A DNA stretch of 36,249 nt. Source: Halieaceae bacterium UBA3479. GTDB lineage: Bacteria; Pseudomonadota; Gammaproteobacteria; Pseudomonadales; Halieaceae. The position numbers were made by a program, and so were the translations under genes. The stretch is from the NCBI GenBank assembly GCA_002377985.1, contig DFQW01000053.1:6401-42649 (forward strand). Reading direction: 5' to 3'. Positions 18,257-26,435 of the stretch are shown here, in pieces. Within the stretch, counting starts at the first letter, position 1; the number at the start of each line of letters is the position of its first letter. The notes under the pieces were generated by a model. It was not told the DNA's origin. It searched no databases and saw only the letters and a list, made by a program, of their open reading frames with translations.

Positions 18257-19179
18257 GAACCTTGGGCCTCATTCGCTCTGGCATCGCTTGCACCATTCAG
18301 GACAGCGGGCGCATGGGGCACCAGCAAAATGGAATACCTCCCGGTGGCGCCATGGATATGTACGCCTTGCGCATGGGACAACACTGCTTGGGGCATAGCG
18401 ATAACCAAGCGGCACTGGAGTTCGCCTATGGTGACCTGGCTTTTGAAACGTCCCATCCCTGCCGTTTTATCGTAACGGGAGCCCCTACAATAATTAGCAT
18501 TGGCCACAGTGAACGCGACAGCGGCAGGATCGAAGAAACTCCAGCGCACCAAGTGGTCACTATTAAATCTTGCGGCCAGGGCATTTACAGCTATCTTCAT
18601 GTAGCGGGAGGATTTAACACTCCACCTGAACTTGGCAGCCGAAGCACGTCTCCGAGAGAGCGCATTGGCGGCCTGGAAGGTAGGCACCTTCGGGATGGGG
18701 ATACGCTGCCCTTGGGCGCCCAGATCAATCAACCGAATCTTGAATACCTGTCAAATCCGGCTGTGCGTCAACGCGACGTCCTGCCTCTCAGATTCGTCCC
18801 AGGATTTCAGTTCGACGCATTCCTGGATGCCGCAAGACAGACAATCAATTCACATGTTTTTTCGGTGACACCGCGCGCCAATCGGATGGGTATCGCGCTA
18901 GACGGCGAGCCAGTGGACACGGGGGTTGTGTCGTTACTTTCAGAGGCAACGTGCTACGGTGCCATTCAGATACCGCCGGATGGAAAACCCATTATCTTAC
19001 TCAATGATCGTCAAACGGTTGGCGGCTACCCAAAAGCTGGCGCGGTTATCAGTGCCGACTGTCAACGATTGGTGCAGGCTCGACCGGGTCAACGGGTCAA
19101 GCTTGTCGCTATCACGCCCCAGGAGGCTGACCGCATTACCTGGCTCGAGCACCATTACCTAGAGACAAAATTATCGTGA
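18253..19179 (+). CDS. pxpC: 5-oxoprolinase subunit PxpC (KipA family)
   Basis: A 308-residue biotin-dependent carboxylase-like (KipA/allophanate hydrolase subunit 2) protein. Typical segments are IRSGIACTIQDSGRMGHQQNG, GIPPGGAMDMYALRMGQ, ALEFAYGDLAFE, YSYLHVAGGFNTPPELGSRS, the core VTPRANRMGIALDGEPV and the C-terminal GTVQ-like region LLNDRQTVGGYPKAGAV. It pairs with PxpB. It begins with GTG inside the pxpB stop overlap, and ends in another GTGA overlap with the DUF4392 gene. Rare-type start codons placed in stop overlaps suggest expression by reinitiation, which would tie its amount to PxpB. Confidence 0.94.
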   Translation: MRTLGLIRSGIACTIQDSGRMGHQQNGIPPGGAMDMYALRMGQHCLGHSDNQAALEFAYGDLAFETSHPCRFIVTGAPTIISIGHSERDSGRIEETPAHQVVTIKSCGQGIYSYLHVAGGFNTPPELGSRSTSPRERIGGLEGRHLRDGDTLPLGAQINQPNLEYLSNPAVRQRDVLPLRFVPGFQFDAFLDAARQTINSHVFSVTPRANRMGIALDGEPVDTGVVSLLSEATCYGAIQIPPDGKPIILLNDRQTVGGYPKAGAVISADCQRLVQARPGQRVKLVAITPQEADRITWLEHHYLETKLS

Positions 19180-20030
19180 AGTTTCTTACTCCCATGAACA
19201 CAATTGAGGCGATTGAGAAACGCCTCATCCAGCACGACCACCGAGGCATGAGCCGTCTCCGCCAAGCGCTGGAGCCCGGCTATCTTGGGCGCGCAGCCGA
19301 GTTGCTGAGAACACAAAGCGGGATAGCCTACATTGTGACCGGGTTTCCCGTGGCCGGCTCTTTCGAGACCGATGGCCCCGCAGGTGCGATGGCCCTTTAC
19401 CGGCTATGTGAAAACCATCATCTGCGACCCATGATCCTTTCCGAACCTGAACTGACTCAGTGCCTCAGCCCGACCTACCGATGTCTGGAACTGGCCACGG
19501 GTGCCAGAGAACAAATCCATCGGTCAGTTGAGGACCTTTACCGCAGAGCACCTCCAGCATTGGTCATCAGTATTGAGCGCCCTGGGGCTGCGCGCGACGG
19601 CCGTTACTACAATATGGCCGGCAAGGATATTACCGCCGATTGCACCCCGGCTGAGGCCTATCTCGAGCTCGCCACCTGCCCTACGATTGCCATTGGTGAC
19701 GGGGGAAATGAACTGGGCATGGGTAACGCCATCACAGCCCTGGAGACGATGGATATTCATCCCGCGGTAAGCACCTGCAATGAATTGATTGTGGCAGACG
19801 TTTCGAATTGGGCTGCCTATGCACTATGCGCGCTGACCTACGCTCAGCGTGGCAACATCCCAGACATCAGCTCGGATATTCGCGATGATCTGTCTTTCCT
19901 TGTGGCATCCGGTGCGGTTGACGGGGTGACAGGTGCAAAGACTGCTACCGAAGATGGTTTTGCCGAGGGCGCTGGCTGTCTGCTCATAGAAGATATCATT
20001 GCGCTGCTGAATCAAGAGAACCTCCCATGA
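19176..20030 (+). CDS. DUF4392 protein, D-glutamate cyclase C-terminal-type
   Basis: A 284-residue protein matching the DUF4392 domain, the C-terminal half of vertebrate D-glutamate cyclase. Recognisable segments are IVTGFPVAGSFETDGPAGA, VISIERPGAARDGRYYNMAG, KDITADCTPAEAYL, IAIGDGGNELGMGN and ADVSNWAAYAL. GTG at 19176 overlaps the pxpC stop; an alternative ATG lies at 19194. With the DUF1445 protein encoded at the head of the operon it could form a two-subunit D-glutamate cyclase, turning D-Glu into 5-oxo-D-proline. Separation of the two halves by the pxpABC genes is unusual and supports joint action with the oxoprolinase. It overlaps the next gene by ATGA. Function is inferred from family, not shown for this clade. 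Confidence 0.88.
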   Translation: MKFLTPMNTIEAIEKRLIQHDHRGMSRLRQALEPGYLGRAAELLRTQSGIAYIVTGFPVAGSFETDGPAGAMALYRLCENHHLRPMILSEPELTQCLSPTYRCLELATGAREQIHRSVEDLYRRAPPALVISIERPGAARDGRYYNMAGKDITADCTPAEAYLELATCPTIAIGDGGNELGMGNAITALETMDIHPAVSTCNELIVADVSNWAAYALCALTYAQRGNIPDISSDIRDDLSFLVASGAVDGVTGAKTATEDGFAEGAGCLLIEDIIALLNQENLP

Positions 20031-20887
20031 CCATCGCATACCTGAACGGCCAGTATTTACCCCTGTCTGAAGCGAAAATTTCGCCTATGGACCGCGGCTT
20101 TCTCTTTGGTGACGGCGTTTACGAGGTGATTCCCAGTTATCAGGGAAAAACTGTAGCGGCGCAGTATCACTTGGATCGACTCAGGCACTCGCTAGAAGGT
20201 ATTCAGCTCTGCATCGCGCTCTCGGATGAGGATCTGTCTGGTATCTTGCAGCTGTTGATAGAACGTAACGGGGGCGGTGATCTGGGTATTTACCTGCAAA
20301 TCACACGTGGCGTGGCCGAGAAGCGGCAACACGCCTTTCCCGAGCATATCTCTCCGACCCTTTTCGCGTATACGTTTCCAATTAACGCCCCCTCCGACGG
20401 TGCTACCGAGACTGCAACCTGCTTTACCACGGTGACGCGGACGGATGGGAGATGGGATAGATGCCACATCAAATCTACCGCCCTGTTGGGAAATGTATTG
20501 CATATGATGGAGGCCATTAATGACGGGGCTGAGGAAGTGCTGCTGTTTAACGAATCCAATTTGCTTACCGAGGCCGCAGCATGCAATGTTTTTATCGTCA
20601 AAGATGGCCAGATCTATACGCCAGAGCTGGATCATCAAAAGCTTCCCGGGGTGACCCGCCGCCTCTGCCTCGAGTTATTAGAGGAGCATACCGACTGGCG
20701 GGTGCATGTCGGTCCGGTGACCCGTGAGGCTGTCATGTCGGCCCAAGAAGTTTGGCTGAGCTCTTCAACCAAGGAACTGGCGCCCGTGATAGCCATCGAC
20801 GGCAAGCCGGTCGGTGATGGCAAGCCGGGGCGCTACTGGTCGCAGGCGCAAAGGCTTTTTCATCTCTACCGATTTGACAAACGCTGA
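20027..20887 (+). CDS. dat: D-amino-acid aminotransferase (class IV PLP)
   Basis: A 286-residue class IV aminotransferase. The start YLNGQYLPLSEAKISPMDRGFLFGDGVYEV is typical, and the PLP lysine is K149 in RCHIKSTALLGN. LTEAAACNVFIV and the motif SSSTKELAPV fit the D-alanine transaminase branch rather than branched-chain aminotransferase or aminodeoxychorismate lyase. It would move amino groups between D-alanine and 2-oxoglutarate, giving D-glutamate and pyruvate. In this operon D-Glu is the expected substrate of the cyclase genes upstream, and D-Ala the product of alr downstream. It is coupled to both neighbours by ATGA and TGATG overlaps. A broader D-amino acid range is possible. Confidence 0.9.
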   Translation: MTIAYLNGQYLPLSEAKISPMDRGFLFGDGVYEVIPSYQGKTVAAQYHLDRLRHSLEGIQLCIALSDEDLSGILQLLIERNGGGDLGIYLQITRGVAEKRQHAFPEHISPTLFAYTFPINAPSDGATETATCFTTVTRTDGRWDRCHIKSTALLGNVLHMMEAINDGAEEVLLFNESNLLTEAAACNVFIVKDGQIYTPELDHQKLPGVTRRLCLELLEEHTDWRVHVGPVTREAVMSAQEVWLSSSTKELAPVIAIDGKPVGDGKPGRYWSQAQRLFHLYRFDKR

Positions 20888-21954
20888 TGCCCAGAGCGAC
20901 CACCGTTTATATAGACCTCAGCGCCATCGGCGACAACATCGCCGAGCTGAAAAGCTCCCTCGGCGATAGTCGGTTCATGGCAGTTGTCAAAGCCGATGCG
21001 TACGGACACGGTGCGGCCACTGTCGCGCAATATATTGAAGGCATGGTCGATGCTTTCGCCGTCGGATTTACCGAGGAAGCACTGGAGCTCCGTGCCGCCG
21101 GCGTGGGAAAGCCGATTCTCATATTGGAGGGCCCGCATTCGGCAGCTGACGTTGAACTGGCCACAAAAGAAGACCTTTGGCTCGCACTGCACAATCTCTC
21201 CCAGGTTGAGTGGTGTCTGCGATATGGCAGCGCGCTGTCTCATATTTGGATCAAAATCGATACCGGGATGCATCGACTGGGGTTCTCTCCAGCGCAATTA
21301 CCTGTCGTTAGGCAATCGCTGCTGGACGCCGGCTGCTCCAACCTGACTCTCATGTCTCACCTAGCCGCCGCCGAACTGCCCGAAAGCCCTCTGAGTAAGC
21401 GCCAGCTGAATCAATGGCGGGAAATCGTTGCGGACTGGCCCAATGGGATTAGTTTATGTAATTCAGCTGCGAGCCGCTTGGGCCTCGCCGCTAAAGACAA
21501 CTGGGCCCGCTTGGGCTACGCGATGTACGGCGGCCTCATAAAAAACATGGCGAGCAATTCAGCACTGAAGCCAGCAATGCACTTTCGAACAGCCGTGCTG
21601 GCAATCCGACAGATCGCAGCCGGCGAATCTGTGGGCTATGGTGGTCACTGGACAGCTCAACGAGACAGCGTTATCGCCACGCTGCCCGTTGGCTATGGCG
21701 ATGGCTACCCCTGGTCTGCAAGGAATGGAACACCAATAGAAATCAATGGACGAATGGCACCTCTAGTTGGTCGCGTATCGATGGACATGCTGACGATTGA
21801 TGTAACAGATTGCGGTGCCGTGGAAATTGGCACGCCCGCGGTTCTCTGGGGACAGAATCCGGGCATAGATGAGGTGGCAGACGCTTGTGGCACGATAGGT
21901 TACGAATTGATGACTCGCATGACAGGGAGAGCTCCACGGTGCTACGACATATGA
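20887..21954 (+). CDS. alr: Alanine racemase
   Basis: A PLP-dependent fold type III enzyme of 355 residues. It has the PLP lysine K35 in MAVVKADAYGHG, IKIDTGMHRLGF, SLCNSAASRL, the catalytic Tyr region ESVGYGGHW, LPVGYGDGYP and VGRVSMDMLTIDV. It interconverts L- and D-alanine. Alr is normally biosynthetic (cell wall), but here the start overlaps the aminotransferase stop (TGATG) at the end of the D-glutamate/5-oxoproline operon. A catabolic, DadX-like role is therefore plausible. No D-amino acid dehydrogenase (dadA) is present nearby; the aminotransferase could take its place. Whether this is the only alr of the cell cannot be known from the window. Confidence 0.95.
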   Translation: MPRATTVYIDLSAIGDNIAELKSSLGDSRFMAVVKADAYGHGAATVAQYIEGMVDAFAVGFTEEALELRAAGVGKPILILEGPHSAADVELATKEDLWLALHNLSQVEWCLRYGSALSHIWIKIDTGMHRLGFSPAQLPVVRQSLLDAGCSNLTLMSHLAAAELPESPLSKRQLNQWREIVADWPNGISLCNSAASRLGLAAKDNWARLGYAMYGGLIKNMASNSALKPAMHFRTAVLAIRQIAAGESVGYGGHWTAQRDSVIATLPVGYGDGYPWSARNGTPIEINGRMAPLVGRVSMDMLTIDVTDCGAVEIGTPAVLWGQNPGIDEVADACGTIGYELMTRMTGRAPRCYDI

Positions 21955-22032
21955 GATCTTTCCACCTGTTCTTGAGAAGTGGGCCATCAGACGGCAAGGG
22001 CTTTGCCATCGCAATAATCGCGTCCACTATCA

Positions 22033-23541
22033 ATGACTGATAACAACGGCACTGAAGATCAGCTTCTGGCTGCGATCGATTTGGGAAGCAACTCGTTCCA
22101 CCTGATGATCGCCAAGTCAGAATTCGGGGAGTTGAAACCGGTGCACGCCCTCGCCGAGAAAGTTCAACTCGGTGAAACCGATGAATTGGGGATGCTGACC
22201 GTCCCCGCCATTGAGCGCGGGCTCGCGTGCCTAGAACGCTTCAAACAACTGATAGACAGCACTTCTCCCGACAAAATACGTATTGTTGGCACCAATGCCT
22301 TGCGCCGGGCCAAGAACCGACAAGCGTTTATAGAACCTGCCGAGCAAATTATTGATGCCCCCATCGAGGTCATCTACGGCCGGGAAGAAGCCCGCCTGAT
22401 TTATCTCGGCGTAGCGCATACGTTATCCGACGACGCCAATGTCAGATTGGTCATCGACATTGGCGGGGGCAGCACAGAGTTCATCCTGGGAGAGCGCTTC
22501 GAACCAAAAAAACTAGAGAGCCTTCAGATGGGATGCGTATCCTATGGTCGTCTATACCTGCCTGATGGTTCGATCAGTCGCGAGGGTTTCGAGGCGGCTT
22601 ACCACAGGGCGCGCATTGAAGTCTCGCACATTCGACGTGGCTACCACCGCGATGTGTGGCAGGAAGCCGTCGGCTCATCGGGCACCTTGCGCGCAATCGA
22701 GACACTCATCACAACCGCAGGCTGGCGAGACGCAGGTATCGATCGCAGCTCTCTGGAACGGCTGAAGCAAAAACTCCTGACTTTCGACCACGTTGACGAT
22801 ATCAACCTCGAGGGTTTAAGCGACACACGAAAAGGCGTGGTGACTGCAGGACTGGCCATCACGCTCGGGATCTTCGACGGTCTGCAAATAGAGGAAATGC
22901 GAACATCTACCGGCGCGCTTCGTGAGGGCGTAATTTATGATTTGATCGGTAGATTTGATCATGAGGATGTGCGCACACGAACCGTTCTGGCGATGCAGCA
23001 ACGTTACAACGTTGACGCCACCATTGCTGAACTGGTGAGCCGCCGGGTGCGCATATTGGCATCGGCCACAGCCTCAGAGTGGCATCTTTCCAACAACGAG
23101 GTGGATCTTCTGACATGGGCGGCAGCCCTGCATGAAGTTGGCATCGCTGTTTCGCAGAAAAATTACTCTCAGCACTCAGCTTATCTGGTGCTCAACAGTG
23201 ACTTACCCGGGTTCGCCCAGCAAGACCAAGAAGTCATGGCTGCATTGATATCCGGACTCAAGGGTAAGATCCGGCCCGAGACGCTGGATGCGATTCCCAG
23301 CCGCCGGCGCAAGCGAGTGGCGCGCATGATGATCCTGCTGAGGCTGGCGGCCATCTTGAAACACGTAGAGGAAATGGAGAGCATCCCGGACCTCACCGTG
23401 TGCGCGAAGGGCGAAACCCTCACGCTGACCTATCCCGCGGATTGGGGTGAGGCGCACCCCCTAACGATTTGGGAAATTGAGCAAAGCCAATCGTCATTTG
23501 AGCGACTGGATATCGCGGTGGCCCTTAGCGCCCTCCCCTAA
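22033..23541 (+). CDS. ppx: Exopolyphosphatase, Ppx/GppA family
   Basis: A 502-residue protein with the actin-like phosphatase fold and a C-terminal HD-like helical domain, close to E. coli Ppx (513). Motifs are AAIDLGSNSFHLMIA (phosphate 1), GTNALRRAKN, the catalytic Glu region YGREEARLIYLGVA, VIDIGGGSTEFILG (phosphate 2), GSSGTLRAIETLI, and ALREGVIYDLI. It hydrolyses terminal phosphate from polyphosphate or pppGpp. It lies 78 bp downstream of alr on the same strand. That gap holds a short stem GGCAA/TTGCC but no U-run, so readthrough from the D-amino acid operon is possible. It ends 16 bp before the convergent amt gene. Confidence 0.92.
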   Translation: MTDNNGTEDQLLAAIDLGSNSFHLMIAKSEFGELKPVHALAEKVQLGETDELGMLTVPAIERGLACLERFKQLIDSTSPDKIRIVGTNALRRAKNRQAFIEPAEQIIDAPIEVIYGREEARLIYLGVAHTLSDDANVRLVIDIGGGSTEFILGERFEPKKLESLQMGCVSYGRLYLPDGSISREGFEAAYHRARIEVSHIRRGYHRDVWQEAVGSSGTLRAIETLITTAGWRDAGIDRSSLERLKQKLLTFDHVDDINLEGLSDTRKGVVTAGLAITLGIFDGLQIEEMRTSTGALREGVIYDLIGRFDHEDVRTRTVLAMQQRYNVDATIAELVSRRVRILASATASEWHLSNNEVDLLTWAAALHEVGIAVSQKNYSQHSAYLVLNSDLPGFAQQDQEVMAALISGLKGKIRPETLDAIPSRRRKRVARMMILLRLAAILKHVEEMESIPDLTVCAKGETLTLTYPADWGEAHPLTIWEIEQSQSSFERLDIAVALSALP

Positions 23542-23557
23542 ACCAGGACGCTCTTTG

Positions 23558-24877
23558 CTAGAGGTCGTACCCTCTCTCGTCATGCAGCACAATATCTAGC
23601 CCGGCGGTCTCATCCTCATTACCGACCCTGAGTGACACCAGCGCATTCACGGCCCGTAGCAGCACCCAACTTACCAAGGCGGTGTAAACGAAAGTGGCGC
23701 CAATACCACAAAGCTGGATGGCCAACTGGCCTGCAATATCATCGACACCGTCGGAAAATCCATTACCGCTGAATATCCCCAGCGACGGCGAGCAAAAAAT
23801 ACCGGCCATGACCAGACCGAGCGCGCCTCCCACCCCGTGCACAGGAAACACATCGAGACTGTCGTCAATTCCGAGTCGGTTCTTTAGGGTGATAGTTGCG
23901 AAATAGCACACCACGCCGGCTGACAGCCCTATTACTACCGCGCCCGCGGGACCAACGGAACCCGACGCGGGAGTGATCGTGCCCAAACCCGCCACCATCC
24001 CGGTAACGATACCCAAAACTGAGGGCTTGCCGTGACGAATCCACTCCATCGTCATCCAGGCGAGGGACCCACAAGCCGCAGAAAGGTGCGTGACCAACAT
24101 GGCCATTGCTGCACTGCTGTCTGCCGCAACCGCAGAACCCGCATTGAAACCGAACCAGCCCACCCACAGCATTCCTGCGCCCGTCACTGTCATGGTCAGG
24201 TTGTGCGGCGGCATCGCAGTCTGGCCGAATCCGCGACGCCCACCCAGCGACATGGCAGCTACCAGCGCTGCAACACCGGCCGTAATATGCACCACTGCGC
24301 CACCTGCAAAATCCTGAAGCCCCATCTCACCCAGCCAGCCCCCGCCCCAAACCCAATGGCACACGGGGGCGTAAACCAAAACCATCCACAGTGAGCTGAA
24401 GATCAACATCGCAGAAAACCGCATGCGCTCAGCGAATCCACCGACTATCAGCGCAGGCGTGATGACTGCAAAGGTGAGCTGGAACATGACAAAAAGCGTT
24501 TCGGGAATTGACCCGCTGACGCTCTCCATGGACACCTTTGCCAGAAACAGATTACCCAAATCGCCCACCCACGGACCCTGTTCAACGCCCGCGGAACCGA
24601 ATGCGAGGGTATAGCCCACCACAAACCATAGAACCGACATGAGCGCCGTCAAGGCAAAACACTGCATCAATACGGAGAGCACATTTTTGACGCGGACAAG
24701 ACCCCCGTAAAACAGGGACAGGCCGGGTATGGTCATAAAGAGCACCAGTGCCGTGGAAGTGAGTATCCATGCCGTGTCGGCTCCCGAGATAGTGTCGGCA
24801 GCTGCCAACGGAGAGAAAGCCGCGAGGAGCAGCCCAGCAGTGAGGCTGGACGGGCGTCGAAGAAAAAATAGGGACAT
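23558..24877 (-). CDS. amt: Ammonium transporter (Amt family)
   Basis: A 439-residue polytopic membrane protein. It has a signal-like N-terminus (SLTAGLLLAAFSPLAAADTISG) and then about eleven hydrophobic segments, as in E. coli AmtB. Conserved features include FYGGLVRVKNVLS, the first pore histidine in DFAGGAVVHITAGVAAL and the second in FPVHGVGGALG. It conducts ammonium into the cell. The ATG at 24877 is used; an in-frame TTG three codons upstream is possible. Unlike the glnK-amtB layout common in proteobacteria, there is no PII gene beside it: the divergent neighbour is an alkaline phosphatase. I find no sigma-54 (GG-N10-GC) promoter in front of it. Confidence 0.95.
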   Translation of the reverse strand: MSLFFLRRPSSLTAGLLLAAFSPLAAADTISGADTAWILTSTALVLFMTIPGLSLFYGGLVRVKNVLSVLMQCFALTALMSVLWFVVGYTLAFGSAGVEQGPWVGDLGNLFLAKVSMESVSGSIPETLFVMFQLTFAVITPALIVGGFAERMRFSAMLIFSSLWMVLVYAPVCHWVWGGGWLGEMGLQDFAGGAVVHITAGVAALVAAMSLGGRRGFGQTAMPPHNLTMTVTGAGMLWVGWFGFNAGSAVAADSSAAMAMLVTHLSAACGSLAWMTMEWIRHGKPSVLGIVTGMVAGLGTITPASGSVGPAGAVVIGLSAGVVCYFATITLKNRLGIDDSLDVFPVHGVGGALGLVMAGIFCSPSLGIFSGNGFSDGVDDIAGQLAIQLCGIGATFVYTALVSWVLLRAVNALVSLRVGNEDETAGLDIVLHDERGYDL

Positions 24878-24971
24878 AGCTAACAAACCCAGGGATTACC
24901 TGAGGCGCAGTGTGCCATAACACGCGCTGATATCCCAAGTATTCAGGCGCGCTAAGGGGAGTATCTGAGGA

Positions 24972-25000
24972 TTGTCGATCTGTCGTGCGGCCATTATTCT
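24972..25000 (+). promoter_or_regulatory. Candidate promoter of the alkaline phosphatase gene
   Basis: TTGTCG (24972-24977) and TATTCT (24995-25000) are 17 bp apart, with four matches each to the sigma-70 hexamers. The predicted leader of about 22 nt carries GGAGG 8 bp before the ATG at 25029. No PHO box (two CTGTCAT-like repeats 11 bp apart) is seen. Confidence 0.4.
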
Positions 25001-25028
25001 CCTGCCGTCGCAACCGGAGGTTCTTGTC

Positions 25029-26435
25029 ATGACCACAATCCCCCGTTACCTTCTCGCGCTTCTGATGCCCTCTCTGCTCTGCATCGCGGCATCTGCCGAT
25101 ATGCCCTCGCCAAGGCAAGTCATTCTCATTATCGGTGATGGCTTTGACGATCAACATGTCACGATGGGGCGTAACTATCTGGCGGGCATGAGCGGGACGC
25201 TCACTCTTGATGGCCTGCCGTTTCGGGGAGCCGTTCAGGTAGAGACCCTCTCTCCGTCAGGCCAGCCCCTATATGTCGCCGACTCAGCTAATACAGCCAC
25301 TGCCATTGCGACGGGCACAATCACCAGCGTCGGCAGAATAGGAACAGACATTACAGATCGAGATCTGCCGACGATTGCCGAGCGAGCCATTGAGGCGGGT
25401 TTGCGGGTTGGGCTTGTCACTACCTCTTCCATTACCGACGCCACTCCCGCCTCCTTTCTCACACACGTCTCCTCGAGAAACTGCGAGGGTCCGGAAGAAA
25501 TTCTGGGGAGCACCTATTACGGCTTGCCTCAACCGGCCTGCCCACAGGATGCGCGGCAAAACGATGGGCCGGGCTCTATCATCGAGCAGTTGTCCGTCAG
25601 TGGCGCACACGTGCTGTTTGGCGGCGGCCAAAAATTTCTTGAGCAAATAACGGCCGCCGGTGAACCGGTTCGCTCGCTCGCTGAGCGCAACGGTTTTCGC
25701 GTAATCACCGACTCCGAAGAGCTCGATAAATTGCAAACCGACCAGGCGATAATGGGCTTATTTGCCAGTGAGAACCTCGCTGTGAGGTGGCGTGGAACCG
25801 AGGGCCGAATCGCGGAACTTACCGAGACAACCTGGCTAAACATCCTGTCCGATTATCTTGGCGAGGCGAAGCAACCCGAGGTTATGGCCTGCGAACCTAA
25901 TCCCGAATTTGGGACAACCCCCGCACTCGCCCTCATGACAAGTAAAGCTCTGCACCAGCTCTCTTCGAATAATCCGTCAGGATTTTTCCTGATGGTGGAA
26001 TCCGCTTCAATTGACAAGCAAAGCCACAAGCGCAATCCGTGTGGTTCAATCGGCGAAATTGAGCAACTGGAGGAGACGCTGGCATTGTCTCTTGCATTTG
26101 CTAGCCAGCATGGGAACACCTTGGTCATAGTCACTGCCGATCATGCGCAAGCCGCGCAGATCCTGCCAGAGCCCAGCCACTACGAAGATTATCCTGTCCC
26201 CATTTACTCTCCCGGACACACTGCAAGGGTGAAGACACCGGAAGGGAGTGTTATGCGCGTCAATTACGCGACGAACAATGGGTTTAGTGAAGAGCACACT
26301 GGCGCAAATGTGCCGCTGTTCGCGAATCGGACAGATCAGGATTCACTCGCCCCCTTCATGAAGCAGAGAGACCTTTATGGTGTGATCGCGGACTTCTTGC
26401 TCCTCAAGCGGCCCGACGAACGGCTCAGAGATTAA
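25029..26435 (+). CDS. Exported alkaline phosphatase (PhoA-type)
   Basis: A 468-residue protein with a signal peptide (MTTIPRYLLALLMPSLLCIAASA, cleavage near ASA-DM), so probably periplasmic. Family motifs are VILIIGDGFDDQH (metal Asp), the nucleophile motif VADSANTATAIATG (Ser after Asp), VTDATPASFLTHVSSR-like SITDATPASFLTHV, ESASIDKQSHKRN, VTADHAQAA and EEHTGANVPLFA (metal His). It would release phosphate from monoesters. The start is set by GGAGG 8 bp upstream. The ordinary PhoA pair DGAGGA is not expected in this subgroup. The 3' end overlaps the convergent gspB end by 11 bp. Phosphate control is plausible in principle, but no PHO box is seen. Confidence 0.92.
   Translation: MTTIPRYLLALLMPSLLCIAASADMPSPRQVILIIGDGFDDQHVTMGRNYLAGMSGTLTLDGLPFRGAVQVETLSPSGQPLYVADSANTATAIATGTITSVGRIGTDITDRDLPTIAERAIEAGLRVGLVTTSSITDATPASFLTHVSSRNCEGPEEILGSTYYGLPQPACPQDARQNDGPGSIIEQLSVSGAHVLFGGGQKFLEQITAAGEPVRSLAERNGFRVITDSEELDKLQTDQAIMGLFASENLAVRWRGTEGRIAELTETTWLNILSDYLGEAKQPEVMACEPNPEFGTTPALALMTSKALHQLSSNNPSGFFLMVESASIDKQSHKRNPCGSIGEIEQLEETLALSLAFASQHGNTLVIVTADHAQAAQILPEPSHYEDYPVPIYSPGHTARVKTPEGSVMRVNYATNNGFSEEHTGANVPLFANRTDQDSLAPFMKQRDLYGVIADFLLLKRPDERLRD

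Noticed and set aside
21988..22010. GGCAA-GGGCT-TTGCC as a terminator between alr and ppx
   Set aside because: The stem is only 5 bp and no T-run follows.
24887..24930. TGGCAC on the minus strand as a sigma-54 -24 element for amt
   Set aside because: The required GC at the right distance (GG-N10-GC, TTGC block) is missing; the sequence there reads GCCTC.
24970..24990. TTGTCG and CTGTCG as a PHO box for the alkaline phosphatase
   Set aside because: The two copies are 8 bp apart, not 11, and the match to CTGTCAT is poor. The first copy fits a -35 hexamer better.
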